In this document: positions 1 to 8,858 of the stretch, in pieces
Layout: every line of letters starts with the position of its first letter
Numbering within the stretch: the stretch's first letter is position 1
DNA from: JACVRW01 sp963827065
GTDB lineage: Bacteria; Actinomycetota; Thermoleophilia; Solirubrobacterales; Thermoleophilaceae
Assembly (NCBI GenBank): GCA_963827065.1
Contig: CAWGZM010000008.1
Location: forward strand, 496,001-560,000
DNA: 64,000 bases
Direction of reading: 5' to 3'
Notes under the pieces: model-generated
Database searches by the model: none
Told to the model about the DNA's origin: nothing
What the model saw: the letters and a program-made list of their open reading frames with translations, nothing else
Program-made: the position numbers and the translations under genes

Positions 1-164
1 AGCGCCGGAACGGCGTCCGACACGCGCGTCTCCGAGCTCCGGTTCAGCACTACGCCCATCGCTCCCTCGGGTGTGTGCTCGAGCACGAGAATCACCGTGC
101 GCCTGAAGTAATCGAATAGGGAGGGCGCCGCGATGAGGAGCTGACCGCGCTTGCTGTCCGGCAC
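1..164 (-). CDS. YqgE/AlgH family protein, 3' part cut by window edge
   Basis: The minus strand reads about 54 codons from a GTG at 164 to the left edge. It begins VPDSKRGQLLIAAPSLFDYF and continues with TVILVLEHTPEGAMGVVLNR, the conserved N-terminal signature of the YqgE/AlgH (UPF0301) family. These are cytosolic proteins of about 185 residues with no firmly known biochemical role; AlgH was first linked to alginate regulation in Pseudomonas. Only the first third is in the window. The start is only 18 bp from the divergent membrane protein gene, so both starts may be leaderless. The family call is confident; the exact start is inferred from the conserved RGQLLIA beginning. Confidence 0.8.
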   Translation of the reverse strand, partial: MPDSKRGQLLIAAPSLFDYFRRTVILVLEHTPEGAMGVVLNRSSETRVSDAVPA

Positions 165-169
165 AAGAC

Positions 170-175
170 TAGATT
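170..175 (+). promoter_or_regulatory. Candidate -10 element for a leaderless transcript
   Basis: TAGATT lies seven bases before the ATG at 183, the spacing expected if transcription begins at the start codon. The gap to the divergent AlgH gene is only 18 bp and no Shine-Dalgarno sequence fits in front of 183. No clear -35 is seen. This is inference from spacing only. Confidence 0.3.
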
Positions 176-182
176 CTGCGGC

Positions 183-1148
183 ATGAACGCCAAACTCGAC
201 GTCGGCAGGGTCTTCGAGCAGATTTTCCGGATCTACCGCCAGCAGTTCGCGCTGCTGATCGGCGGTGCGCTCGCCGTCTTCGTGCCGGTGGCGATCGTCA
301 ACGGGTTCCTATACGACTCCGGCGGCTTCTTCCTCACCGTGATCGCCAACGCGATCGCCCTGGTCGCGGGCTACCTCTACCAGGGCATGGTGGTCGAGGC
401 GGCGCGCGACATCCTCGACGGCAGGCGCGACCAGTCGGTCGGCGGGCTGTTCAGGAGCGCCGGCTCGGTGGTCGGCACCCTGGTCGTGGTCGGCGTGCTG
501 GCCGGCATCGCGATCGCGATCGGGTTCGTGCTGCTGATCATCCCCGGCCTCTTCCTGATCACGATCTGGGCGGTGATCGTCCCCGTGGTCGTCATCGAGC
601 GCACCGGTGTCTTCGACGCGTTCGGCCGCAGCCGCGAGCTCGTCAAGGGGAACGGCTGGCAGGTCTTCGGCGTTCTCGTGCTGCTCTTCATCGGCGCCTT
701 CGTCGCCCAGATCCTGATCGCCGCCATCCTCGGCGGGATCTTCGACTCGGTCTTCGGCTTCGCGCTCGGCGTGCTGCTCACGAGCCTGCTGATATCTCCG
801 CTGACGGCGCTGGCCGCCTCGGTGATCTTCTTCGACCTCAAGGCGATCAAGGGGGAGCCCGTGCTGGCATCGGGTCCCGGCGGGCTCCCGACAAGACCGG
901 CCGGAGCGGCGGCTCCCGCAACGACGGCTTCCGACACCGCCGCCGGCCCGGGCGGCGGCGGCTCGCCCGCCGCACCGACCACCCCGGAGCAGCCGCCGGC
1001 ACCCGAGCGGCCCGCCACGCCGGACCAGCCGGCCGCGCCGGAGCAGGCCTCGCCGACTTCGCCCGAACCGCCCTCGCCGCCATCGCCCGAGCAGCCGCCA
1101 CCCCCGCCGGAGACTCCGCCGCCGGGCGGGACGCCACCGGAGCGCTGA
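183..1148 (+). CDS. Integral membrane protein with proline-rich C-terminal tail
   Basis: The product has 321 residues. Residues 1 to about 225 form a helical membrane domain with about six hydrophobic segments, including a GFVLLIIPGLFLITIWAVIV stretch followed by an ERTGVFDAFGRSRELVKGNGW loop. This pattern (IPG-containing helix followed by a charged A-RS--L-KG-W loop) is typical of the YciC-like / glycerophosphodiester-phosphodiesterase membrane-domain family. No catalytic GDPD domain is present. Residues from about 225 are a low-complexity Ala/Pro/Glu tail that is probably disordered and may be exposed to the cytoplasm or cell wall. The ATG start is 18 bp from a divergent gene. The gene ends directly against the convergent amidotransferase gene with no spacer. 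Function is unknown. Confidence 0.75.
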   Translation: MNAKLDVGRVFEQIFRIYRQQFALLIGGALAVFVPVAIVNGFLYDSGGFFLTVIANAIALVAGYLYQGMVVEAARDILDGRRDQSVGGLFRSAGSVVGTLVVVGVLAGIAIAIGFVLLIIPGLFLITIWAVIVPVVVIERTGVFDAFGRSRELVKGNGWQVFGVLVLLFIGAFVAQILIAAILGGIFDSVFGFALGVLLTSLLISPLTALAASVIFFDLKAIKGEPVLASGPGGLPTRPAGAAAPATTASDTAAGPGGGGSPAAPTTPEQPPAPERPATPDQPAAPEQASPTSPEPPSPPSPEQPPPPPETPPPGGTPPER

Positions 1149-1862
1149 CTACACCCGCGCCACCGACAACCGGCGCGCCTCCGCGATGAAGCGGGCCGCC
1201 AGCTCGCGCCCGAGCTCGTTCTGAGCCCCGATGCGCTCCTCGGTCTCGGCGCGGATCGCGTCCGGGTCGAGTCCGGTTGCGACGGCCTCCTCGTCCTTGC
1301 CGAACTCATCGAGCCAGGAGCTGATGTCGGGACCGGTGACCTCGGCGTGGAACTGCGCCCCCCAGGCCGGCCGCTCGGCCACCCGGAACGCCTGCAGGCA
1401 CGCCGAGTTGCGAGCCAGCGCCGCGGCGCCGGGCGGGAGCGGCGCCTCATAGGAGTGCCACTGGAAAACCATGAACTCGGGCGCCAGCGGCCCGATCAGA
1501 GGGTCGGCCCGGCCCTCCTCCGTGACCTGGACCCGGTGCCAGCCGATCTCCGGCGCCGCGGCCCGGTGCGGCCGCGCGCCGGCCACCTCGGCTACGAGCT
1601 GGGCGCCGAGGCAGACACCGAGCAGCGGCGTGCCCTGCTCGAGGTGGCGGCCGATCAGCTCCTTCTCCGTGCGCAGCCACGGATGCGCCGCCTCCTGGTC
1701 GACGTGCATCGCACCGCCGAAGACCATCACCGCCTCGAAGCCGTCGAGTGGCGGCGGGGAATCGCCGAGCGACGGATTCCACTCGATCAGCTCGGTGCCG
1801 GGCACCTCGCCGAACACGCCCGCCCGGGCGTTGTCGTGGTGGACGATCGAGAGGACTCTCAC
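1149..1862 (-). CDS. Type 1 glutamine amidotransferase (GMP synthase-like)
   Basis: This 237-residue class I glutamine amidotransferase has the nucleophile elbow GVCLGAQL with Cys84, and the His172/Glu174 pair in AQFHAEVT, so the triad is complete. Such stand-alone domains hydrolyse glutamine or gamma-glutamyl amides; the true substrate is not shown by sequence. It starts with GTG, overlapping the stop of the upstream SDR gene by four bases (GTGA), so it is the last gene of an aldehyde dehydrogenase-SDR-amidotransferase unit. Because the region has two PuuD-type hydrolases and a gamma-glutamylpolyamine synthetase, a role in gamma-glutamyl amide turnover is plausible but inferred. Confidence 0.8.
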   Translation of the reverse strand: MRVLSIVHHDNARAGVFGEVPGTELIEWNPSLGDSPPPLDGFEAVMVFGGAMHVDQEAAHPWLRTEKELIGRHLEQGTPLLGVCLGAQLVAEVAGARPHRAAAPEIGWHRVQVTEEGRADPLIGPLAPEFMVFQWHSYEAPLPPGAAALARNSACLQAFRVAERPAWGAQFHAEVTGPDISSWLDEFGKDEEAVATGLDPDAIRAETEERIGAQNELGRELAARFIAEARRLSVARV

Positions 1863-2611
1863 TCTGGCGTGAGGTAGGCGCCGGAGAGGCCGCCGTCCAC
1901 CATGAAGGCCGTCGCGTTCACGTAGGTCGACTCGTCGCTCGCGAGGAAGAGAGCTCCGTTGGCGATCTCGCGCGGCTCGGCGAAGCGGCCGGGCGGCAGG
2001 TGCACGTAGCGCCGCTGCGCCTTGGCCGGATCCTTGGCGAACAGCTCCTGCAGGAGCGGCGTGTTGACCGGGCCGGGACAGAGCGCGTTCACTCGCACCC
2101 CCTCGCGCGCGAACTCCACGCCGAGCTCGCGCGACAGCGAGAGCACGCCGCCCTTCGACGCCGTGTAGGAGATCTGCGACACGGCGGCGCCCATGACCGC
2201 CACGAAGGAGGCCGTGTTGATCACCGAGCCGCCGCCCGCCTCGATCAGATGCGGGATGCCGTGCTTGCAGCAGAAGAACACCGAGCTCAGGTTGACGTCC
2301 TGTACGCGCCGCCAGGCCTCGTAGCTCGTATCCAGGATCGAGCGGTCGTCGTCGGGTGAGATGCCGGCGTTGTTGAAGAGGACGTCGATTTGCCCGAACT
2401 CGTCGCGTACGCGCGTGTAGAGGTCGCCCACCTGGTCCTCGTGTGTGACGTCCGCCTGGATCGCGAGGTCGCCCGCTGCGTCTGCGCTCAGGTCGACGCC
2501 CACCACGCGCGCGCCCTCAGACATGAAGAGCTCGGCGGACTCGCGGCCGATGCCACTCGCCGCGCCGGTGATGACGCAGACCTTGCCATCGAGCCTCCCC
2601 GCCACCCTCAC
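1859..2611 (-). CDS. SDR family oxidoreductase
   Basis: This is a 250-residue classical short-chain dehydrogenase. The cofactor motif TGAASGIG is at residues 15-22, NNAG at 80-83, and the catalytic Tyr149-x3-Lys153 lies in SYTASKGG. An acidic residue at the end of strand 2 (VVGVDLS) suggests preference for NAD(H). The substrate is unknown. The GTG start overlaps the stop of the upstream aldehyde dehydrogenase by four bases, and the end overlaps the following amidotransferase start, so the three are translationally coupled. A second in-frame GTG two codons in is an alternative start. Confidence 0.85.
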   Translation of the reverse strand: MRVAGRLDGKVCVITGAASGIGRESAELFMSEGARVVGVDLSADAAGDLAIQADVTHEDQVGDLYTRVRDEFGQIDVLFNNAGISPDDDRSILDTSYEAWRRVQDVNLSSVFFCCKHGIPHLIEAGGGSVINTASFVAVMGAAVSQISYTASKGGVLSLSRELGVEFAREGVRVNALCPGPVNTPLLQELFAKDPAKAQRRYVHLPPGRFAEPREIANGALFLASDESTYVNATAFMVDGGLSGAYLTPE

Positions 2612-3987
2612 TCCTCCGTCGCGTAGTAGACGTTCTTGACCTCGGTGTAGTGCTCGAGCGCGTGCGGCCCGAGCTCGCGGCCGAAGCCCGACTGCTTGAA
2701 GCCGCCGAACGGCGTCGACACGCGGACCGAGGTGTTCGAGTTGATCGAGAGGACGCCCGTCTCCATCGCCCGCGCCACGCGGAAGGCCTTCGCCCCGTCG
2801 CGCGTCCAGACCGAGCCGGAGAGCCCATAGATCGTGTCATTCGCGAGCCGGATCGCCTCCTGCTCGTCGCGGAACGGGATCACGCAAGCCACCGGCCCGA
2901 AGATCTCCTCGCGAGCGGCGCGGTCGTCGTTCGAGACCGGCGCGAGCACGGTCGGCGCGAACCAGAAGCCCTTGCCGGTGGGCGCGCTGCCGCGGATGGC
3001 GACCGGAGCGTCGTCGCCAACGTAGGACGACACGGTGTCGCGCTGGTCGGCTGAGATCAGCGGCCCCATCTCGGTCTCGTCATCGAGCGGGTCGCCCACC
3101 TTCACCGCCTCGACCGCCTCCTCGAGCGCGTCCATGAAGCGGTCGAGCGCCGAGGCCTCGACCAGGATGCGCGAGCGCGCGCAGCAGTCCTGGCCCGCGT
3201 TACCAAACACCGCGCCGGGCGCCGCCTGCGCGGCGCGCTCGAGATCGGCGTCGGCGAAGATCACGTTGGCCGACTTGCCGCCCAGCTCAAGCGTCACGCG
3301 CTTGATCGTCTCAGCGGCGAGCGCCTGAATGCGGCGGCCGACCGCGGTCGAGCCGGTGAAGGCGACCTTCGCGACGTCCGGGTGCTCGACGATGCGCTCG
3401 CCGACCGAGCGGCCGGGCCCGACCACCACGTTCAGGACCCCCTCGGGCAGGCCCGCGTCGAGCGCGATGCGCTCCAGCTCGACGGCCGTGAGCGGCGTCA
3501 GCTCCGCCGGCTTCAGCACGACCGTGTTGCCGGCGGCGAGCGCCGGGCCGAGCTTCCAGGAGGCGATCGCTAGCGGGAAGTTCCAGGGCGTGATCAGCCC
3601 CACGACGCCGAGCGGCTCGCGGAAGGTCACATCGACGCCGCCGGCCACCGGGATGCTCGAGCCGAGCAGGCGCTCGGGGGCGCCCGCGTAGTACTCGAAC
3701 ACGTCGGCGACCATCCCGATCTCGCCGCGGGCGTCCGAGATCGGCTTGCCGACGTTGCGCGACTCGAGCCGCGCGAGGCCGTCGGCGCGCTCGCGAACGC
3801 CGGCGGCGACGCGCCGCAGCAGGAGCGCGCGGTCCGCCGGGGCGACGGCGCGCCAGGCCGGGAAGGCCGCCTTGGCGCGCGCGACTGCGGCGTCGGCCTC
3901 GGCCGGGCCTGCCTTCGGGAGCTCGGCCATCACCTCCTCGGTGGCGGGCTCGAGAACCTGCACTGTCCACTCCGCGGTCACCGACAC
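2608..3987 (-). CDS. NAD-dependent aldehyde dehydrogenase (aminoaldehyde type)
   Basis: The 459-residue product belongs to the aldehyde dehydrogenase superfamily. It has the PWNFPLA and FTGSTAVG cofactor motifs, the general base Glu234 in LELGGKS and the catalytic Cys268 in GQDCCARSR. It most resembles betaine/4-aminobutyraldehyde-type enzymes, fitting oxidation of gamma-glutamyl-aminobutyraldehyde or a similar aminoaldehyde. The GTG at 3987 is chosen because a strong GGAGG lies just upstream and the product then begins at the normal family N terminus; an open frame runs up to 4152 but would add about 55 non-homologous residues. It is divergent from a PuuD gene across 73 bp and heads the SDR/amidotransferase operon. 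Substrate assignment rests on neighbours. Confidence 0.85.
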   Translation of the reverse strand: MSVTAEWTVQVLEPATEEVMAELPKAGPAEADAAVARAKAAFPAWRAVAPADRALLLRRVAAGVRERADGLARLESRNVGKPISDARGEIGMVADVFEYYAGAPERLLGSSIPVAGGVDVTFREPLGVVGLITPWNFPLAIASWKLGPALAAGNTVVLKPAELTPLTAVELERIALDAGLPEGVLNVVVGPGRSVGERIVEHPDVAKVAFTGSTAVGRRIQALAAETIKRVTLELGGKSANVIFADADLERAAQAAPGAVFGNAGQDCCARSRILVEASALDRFMDALEEAVEAVKVGDPLDDETEMGPLISADQRDTVSSYVGDDAPVAIRGSAPTGKGFWFAPTVLAPVSNDDRAAREEIFGPVACVIPFRDEQEAIRLANDTIYGLSGSVWTRDGAKAFRVARAMETGVLSINSNTSVRVSTPFGGFKQSGFGRELGPHALEHYTEVKNVYYATEE

Positions 3988-4060
3988 GGGTACCCTCCAA
4001 CCAAATGGCTTGCCCGCAAGACCTTTGCAGCGCCGCGCATCCCGTGTCAAGGTCGTCGGG

Positions 4061-4840
4061 GTGAACGGCGAGCCCGTCATCGGCATCTGCGCCGTCCGCG
4101 AGCGGGCGCGCTGGGCCTTCTGGGACCAGACCGCGCATCTCGTCGCGGACACCTACGTGGAGGCGATCCAGTCGACGGGCGCCGCTGCCGTGCTGCTGCC
4201 CGTCGACCCGCGGGTCGTGTGCGAGCGACCGGGCTCGGCCCGGACCGGAGCGATGGGGATCCCCGAGACGCTGCTCGACCGCATCGACGGCCTGCTCCTG
4301 ATCGGCGGCGCCGACCTCGACCCACGCAGCTACGGCGAGGAGCCCGAGCCTGGCGTCGAGGCGACCTACCGCGAGCGCGATGCCTTCGAGATCGCGCTGA
4401 CCCGCGCTGCGATCGAGCGCGGCATGCCGTACCTGGGTATCTGCCGCGGAATGCAGATCCTCAACGTGGCCCTCGGCGGCAACCTCGACCAGCACCTGGC
4501 GCTCGAGGACGGCACGACGCCGCACCGCCGGATCGTCGGCACCTTCGAAGGCAACGAGCAGGAGATTCACCTCGAGCCCGGCTCGCTCGCCGCCCGCGCG
4601 CTCGAGGAGGAGCGCCACGTGGGCCGCTGTCACCACCACCAGGCGATCGACCGCCTCGGCGGCGGGCTGGTCGTCACGGGTCGGGCCGCCGACGGCGTGC
4701 CCGAGGCGATCGAGCTTGACGGCAGCGGCTGGGTCCTGGGCGTCCAGTGGCATCCCGAGGCCGCCGAGAAGCGCGAGCTGTTCCAGGCGTTTGTGGCGGC
4801 GGCGCGCGAGTGGGCGGCGGCCGAGTCGGCCGTCGGCTAG
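4061..4840 (+). CDS. puuD: Gamma-glutamyl-gamma-aminobutyrate hydrolase family protein (PuuD-like)
   Basis: This 259-residue class I amidotransferase-fold hydrolase of the PuuD/peptidase C26 family has nucleophile Cys128 in YLGICRGMQILNVA and the partner His231/Glu233 in VQWHPE. The HRRIVGTFEGNEQEIHLEPG segment and the RCHHHQAIDRLG loop are family hallmarks. Family members cleave gamma-glutamyl-GABA to glutamate and GABA in the gamma-glutamylated putrescine pathway. The GTG at 4061 is chosen because it gives the family N terminus (GEPVIGIC); the same frame is open upstream but only as antisense of the dehydrogenase. It is divergent from that dehydrogenase. The exact gamma-glutamyl substrate is inferred. 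Confidence 0.85.
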   Translation: MNGEPVIGICAVRERARWAFWDQTAHLVADTYVEAIQSTGAAAVLLPVDPRVVCERPGSARTGAMGIPETLLDRIDGLLLIGGADLDPRSYGEEPEPGVEATYRERDAFEIALTRAAIERGMPYLGICRGMQILNVALGGNLDQHLALEDGTTPHRRIVGTFEGNEQEIHLEPGSLAARALEEERHVGRCHHHQAIDRLGGGLVVTGRAADGVPEAIELDGSGWVLGVQWHPEAAEKRELFQAFVAAAREWAAAESAVG

Positions 4841-4928
4841 GGCCGTGGCCGGTCTCCGACGGCCGGGCCAGGGCTGGGGAGGGGACGCTGGACAAGCCGG
4901 CGCGCGCCCCAGCCGAAATCCGGTCACC

Positions 4929-4967
4929 GTCCTGACTTGAGCACCATATGGGTGCCTAATCCAGGAC
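4929..4967. repeat. Dispersed imperfect palindrome, copy A
   Basis: This 39-bp dyad is centred at 4948: the core is GCACC-ATATG-GGTGC and the outer arms are GTCCTG / CAGGAC. It sits in the 241-bp gap between two convergent PuuD-type genes. A related 37-bp core occurs in inverted orientation at 34719-34755, with 29 of 37 positions identical by eye. The low match to single-gene operators and the two unrelated contexts suggest a dispersed palindromic repeat family. A terminator role is possible here, but there is no T-tract. The rest of the gap (4841-4928 and 4968-5081) shows nothing recognisable. Confidence 0.6.
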
Positions 4968-5081
4968 AGCGGGGGCTCACGGCCACCGCGGCCGAACATT
5001 CTTCGACCACGCCGTGCTCGCCTCGGCCGCTGAGCAACACCCCGTTCCCCCCGCCAATACGCGAGACCGACCCGGCGCCCA

Positions 5082-5810
5082 CTACCGAGCCGAGCGCCGC
5101 CCCCGCGCCTCCGCCACAAGCGCCTCGATCACGCGGCTCTGCTCGTCCTGCTCGGGGTGCCACAGCACCCCCAAAGCGAAGCGGCGCCCCGGCAGCTCGA
5201 TCGCCTCTATCACCTCGTCGCCATCGGACCAGCCGGTCACGTCGACGCCCTCGCCGAGCTCGCCGACGCCCTGGTGGTGATGCGATCGAACCTCGGCACG
5301 GCCGCCGCCGACGACGCGCTCGGTCAGCGTGCCGGAGGCGATCCGCACCGAGTGGTCCGAGAAGCCGCCGGGCGTGTGCCGGTGCGCCTCGCTCCCGATC
5401 CGCTCGGGCAGGTGCTGCTCGATCGTCCCGCCCGACGCCACGTTCAGCATCTGCATGCCGCGGCAGATGCCGAGCAGCGGCAGGTCGCGCTCGAGCGCCC
5501 GGTGCCCGAGCGCGAGCTCGAAGCGGTCCCGCTCCGGACGCGTAGCGCCGGTCTCCGCGTGCGGCCGCGCGCCGTACGAGCCGGGATCGACGTCGGCGCC
5601 GCCGGCGAGGACGAGGCCGTCGAGGAGGTCGAGCAGCTCGTCGGGCGCCTCGGCCGAGGTGTCGTCGGGCGGGAGCAGCAGCGCGATCCCGCCGGCGCGC
5701 CGCACGGCCAGCGAGTAGGTGCGCGGCACGAGATCGCACAGGGCCTCCCAAGCGCCCCAGCGCGCGGTCTCGATCGCGCTGCAGATGCCGATGACCGGAC
5801 GCCCGGCCAT
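5082..5810 (-). CDS. Second gamma-glutamyl-GABA hydrolase family protein
   Basis: This 242-residue paralogue of the PuuD-type protein encoded at 4061-4840 has Cys116 in LLGICRGMQMLNVA and His218/Glu220 in VLWHPE. It keeps the SHHHQGVGELG loop. Its ATG directly follows the stop of the glutamine synthetase-type gene (TAG-ATG), so it is the third gene of the permease-synthetase-hydrolase operon and is the better candidate for cleaving the product of that pathway. Why the locus has two hydrolases is unclear; they may differ in amine (putrescine, spermidine, ethanolamine or other monoamine derivatives). The fold call is firm, the substrate is not. Confidence 0.85.
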   Translation of the reverse strand: MAGRPVIGICSAIETARWGAWEALCDLVPRTYSLAVRRAGGIALLLPPDDTSAEAPDELLDLLDGLVLAGGADVDPGSYGARPHAETGATRPERDRFELALGHRALERDLPLLGICRGMQMLNVASGGTIEQHLPERIGSEAHRHTPGGFSDHSVRIASGTLTERVVGGGRAEVRSHHHQGVGELGEGVDVTGWSDGDEVIEAIELPGRRFALGVLWHPEQDEQSRVIEALVAEARGRRSAR

Positions 5811-7136
5811 CTACAAGCGCTCGAAGCCCCGGTACTTCTCCCAGTCGGTGACGGTGGCCTCGAAGCTCTCGAGCTCGATGTTCGCCCGGTTCAGGTAGTG
5901 GTCGACGACCTCTTGCCCGAAGGCGTCGCGCCCGACCGCCGAGTCCGCGAACTGGTCGCGCGCCGCGTACAGGGTGTGCGGCACGCGCGGCTTGTCCGAG
6001 TCGTAGGCGTTGCCCTCGAACGCCGGCTCGAGCTGGAGCTGCTCGTCGATCCCGTGCAGGCCGGCGGCGATCATCGCGGCCAGCGCGAGGTACGGGTTGA
6101 CGTCCGCGCCCGGCAGCCGGTTCTCGACGCGCAGCGACTGGCCGTGCCCGACCACCCGCATCGAGCAGGTGCGGTTGTCGTGGCCCCAGGCCACCGCCGT
6201 CGGCGCGAACGAGCCGTGCACGAAGCGCTTGTACGAGTTGACGTGCGGCGCGAAGAACAGCGTCAGCTCCTGCAGGCAGGCGAGCTGTCCCGCGACGAAC
6301 TGCTTGAAGGTCGCCTCGTCCCCGGCGAACAGGTTGCCGCCGTCGTTCTGCAGCGAGCAGTGGATGTGGCAGGAGTTGCCCTCGCGCTCGTCGAGCTTCG
6401 CCATGTAGGTGATCGCCATGCCCTCCTGGGCCGCGATCTCCTTGGCGCCGTTCTTGTAGATCGCGTGCGCGTCGGCGGTGGCGAGGGCCTCGTCGTAGCG
6501 GAAGTTGATCTCGTGCTGCCCGAAGTTGCACTCGCCCTTCGAGTTCTCGACCTGCAGCCCCGCGGCCGTCATCGAGTTGCGGATGCGGCGGATCAGCGGC
6601 TCGACGCGGGCCGTGCCGAGCATTGAGTAGTCGACGTTGTAGAGGTTCGCCGGGTCGAGGTCGCGGTAGCCCTTCTTCCACGCGTCCTCGTAGCTGTCGT
6701 TGAAGACGATGAACTCGAGCTCCGTCCCCGCCGTCGCCTTCCAGCCGCGCTCGGCGAGCCGCGCGAGCTGGCCGCGCAGGATCTGGCGGGGCGACGCGAC
6801 CACGTCCGCGCCGTCCTCCCAGGCGAGATCCGCCATCAGGAGGACGGTGCCGTCGTGCCACGGGATCGGGCGCAGCGTGTCGAAGTCGGGCTTCATGACG
6901 AAGTCGCCGTAGCCACGCTCCCAACTCGACATCTCGTAGCCGGAGACGGTGTTCATGTCGACGTCGACGGCCAGCAGGTAGTTGCAGCCTTCTGCGTTGT
7001 GCTCGACGACCTCGTCGAGGAAGTGCGACGTGGTGAGGCGCTTGCCCTGCAGGCGCCCCTCCATGTCGGCGATCACGAGCAGGACTGTGTCGACCTCGCC
7101 CGCGGCGGCGGCCTGTCTCAGTTCGTCGAGCGTCAC
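5811..7136 (-). CDS. Glutamine synthetase family protein (gamma-glutamylpolyamine synthetase type)
   Basis: The 441-residue product has the glutamine synthetase fold with catalytic and metal residues in AGTELEFIVFN (Glu139, Glu141), GECNFGQHEINF (Glu202, Glu209) and NSCHIHCSL (His257). The C-terminal region has the HGQSLRVENRLPGADVNPYLA segment with the conserved Arg and Glu. Length and absence of the adenylylation-loop Tyr signature resemble PuuA/GlnA3-like enzymes that ligate glutamate to polyamines or monoamines using ATP rather than biosynthetic GlnA. The GTG start overlaps the permease stop by four bases, and the PuuD-like hydrolase follows with no gap. The context strongly supports amine detoxification or use. 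Confidence 0.85.
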   Translation of the reverse strand: MTLDELRQAAAAGEVDTVLLVIADMEGRLQGKRLTTSHFLDEVVEHNAEGCNYLLAVDVDMNTVSGYEMSSWERGYGDFVMKPDFDTLRPIPWHDGTVLLMADLAWEDGADVVASPRQILRGQLARLAERGWKATAGTELEFIVFNDSYEDAWKKGYRDLDPANLYNVDYSMLGTARVEPLIRRIRNSMTAAGLQVENSKGECNFGQHEINFRYDEALATADAHAIYKNGAKEIAAQEGMAITYMAKLDEREGNSCHIHCSLQNDGGNLFAGDEATFKQFVAGQLACLQELTLFFAPHVNSYKRFVHGSFAPTAVAWGHDNRTCSMRVVGHGQSLRVENRLPGADVNPYLALAAMIAAGLHGIDEQLQLEPAFEGNAYDSDKPRVPHTLYAARDQFADSAVGRDAFGQEVVDHYLNRANIELESFEATVTDWEKYRGFERL

Positions 7137-8761
7137 TGGTGCGCCGTGACCTCGTCCTCTTCGAGCGTCCGCACGGGACCCTGATAGTGGTCCTTGGCCG
7201 AGACCAGGTACCAGATTCCGAAGATGAGCGGGACCACCAAAGCGAGCGGAGTGTAATTCACGAGGCTCGCGTCGAAACCGTCGTTCCAGGGAAGCCCGGC
7301 GGGCGTGTACGGCAGGTTCAGCGCGTACACCACGAGGATCACGAAGATGATCGCCAGCACGTTGACGATCTTGTACTTCCTGCCCAGGGTCCAGGGGCCG
7401 GCCTCGAACTCGTCGCCCTTCCGCAGCCGCAGGTACACCGGGATGACGTAGGCCAGATAGAGGCCGACGGTGCAGATCCCGGTGAGCGCGAAGAACGCGA
7501 ACGGGATGTTGTTCTTGCCGAACAGGGCCGGGATGGCGATGACGAGCGAGAAGAACGAGATCGCCATCACCGCATTGAACGGCACCTTGTCGCGGTTGAC
7601 TCGCCGGAAGATCGCCCAGCCGGGCATGCCGCGGTCGCGCGAGAACGCGTACCAGGTGCGCGACGCACTCGTGAGGCCGGCCGCGCCGCAGAACAACTGG
7701 CCGACGGTCGCGACGATCAGGATGAACTTGGCCGCCCAGCTGTCGAGCGCGCTCGTGAAGATCGCGCCGACGAAGCCGGCGCCGTCATTGACCGCCTGGA
7801 CGTCGTTCGCCGCGAACAGGAACGCAAGCAGCACGAACCAGCCGATCAGCGCCGAGAAGAACACCGACCGCCACACGCCCTGAGCCGCCGTGATCGCGGC
7901 GCCCTTCGTCTCCTCGGCGGTGTGGGCGGAGGCGTCATAGCCCGTCTGCGTGTACATCGCGAGCAGAAAGCCGATCGGCAGGACCAGGAACCAGAAGCCG
8001 AGGTTGGACGTGGAGCCGTCATGCAGGCCCGAGTTGTTGATGCGCTCGCCGAAGACGAAGCTCGCGCTCTGGTGCTCGTCCGGCACGAAGACGAGCAGCC
8101 CAATGATGATCAGCACGCCGATCACGTGCCAGCCGACCGAGATGTTGTTCATCATCGCCAGCCCGCGGTCGCCGAAGATGTTGACGAGCGTGTAGAGGAC
8201 GAGGATCAGGAAGAAGAGCAGCCAGGTCTCGCTCAGGATGTGCGCGGTGTCGCCGAAGTCGACGCCGAAGATGCTCACGCCGTAGAGCCCGAGCGTGGCG
8301 TTGAGGAAGGTCGCCGCGCCGTAGCCGACCGAGGCAACGATGCCAACCAGGCCAACGATGTTGAACCAGCCGGTCATCCAGCTCCAGCCCTTGCCGCCCA
8401 GGTCGTGGGCCCACCAGTAGGGACCGCCGGCGGTGGGATAGCGCGAGGTGAGCTCGGCCATCGAGAAGGCCACCATCAAGACGAAGAAGCAGAGGACGGG
8501 CCAGCCGATGGAGGCTGCGATCGGGCCGCCGTTCTGCCACGCGAACGCGAACGTCGTGAAGGTCCCGGCGAGGACCGAGATGATCGTGAACGAGATCGCG
8601 AAGTTGGTGAATCCCGACCACGCACGCGACAGCTCCTGCTTGTAGCCGAGCTCCTCCAGCCGCTGCTCGTCCGATGTCGCTGCCGGGTCTACCGGCGCCG
8701 CCGTACCTTCGCGCGCGACTCCCGCGCCCTCGGTGCCCTCGGTCCCTCCGGTAGCTGCCAC
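7133..8761 (-). CDS. APC family amino acid/polyamine permease
   Basis: This 542-residue secondary transporter of the amino acid-polyamine-organocation superfamily has a hydrophilic N terminus of about 45 residues rich in Gly/Thr/Ala, then about 12 membrane helices. LSRAWSGFTNFAISFTIISV is the typical first-helix region and AELTSRYPTAGGPYWWAHDL the conserved loop after helix 2. The protein probably imports the amine or amino acid handled by the following synthetase and hydrolase. The GTG start has a strong GAGGAGGT about seven bases upstream. The gene opens the operon and is divergent from the FGGY kinase across 97 bp, where no clear operator was recognised. Substrate is inferred from context. 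Confidence 0.85.
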   Translation of the reverse strand: MAATGGTEGTEGAGVAREGTAAPVDPAATSDEQRLEELGYKQELSRAWSGFTNFAISFTIISVLAGTFTTFAFAWQNGGPIAASIGWPVLCFFVLMVAFSMAELTSRYPTAGGPYWWAHDLGGKGWSWMTGWFNIVGLVGIVASVGYGAATFLNATLGLYGVSIFGVDFGDTAHILSETWLLFFLILVLYTLVNIFGDRGLAMMNNISVGWHVIGVLIIIGLLVFVPDEHQSASFVFGERINNSGLHDGSTSNLGFWFLVLPIGFLLAMYTQTGYDASAHTAEETKGAAITAAQGVWRSVFFSALIGWFVLLAFLFAANDVQAVNDGAGFVGAIFTSALDSWAAKFILIVATVGQLFCGAAGLTSASRTWYAFSRDRGMPGWAIFRRVNRDKVPFNAVMAISFFSLVIAIPALFGKNNIPFAFFALTGICTVGLYLAYVIPVYLRLRKGDEFEAGPWTLGRKYKIVNVLAIIFVILVVYALNLPYTPAGLPWNDGFDASLVNYTPLALVVPLIFGIWYLVSAKDHYQGPVRTLEEDEVTAHQ

Positions 8762-8858
8762 GCCGCAACCTCCTCTGTTGGGCCAGCTGAATGGTGCGAA
8801 GATCCGGCCAAATGCCCGACGCCGCGACGTTAACCCGGACCTCGAAGCGAGTCAATAC

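Noticed and set aside
4924..6924. Long open frame on the minus strand across the glutamine synthetase-type and PuuD-like genes
   Set aside because: It is an Arg/Ala/Gly-rich shadow frame caused by GC-rich third positions; the real genes in another frame have full family motifs.
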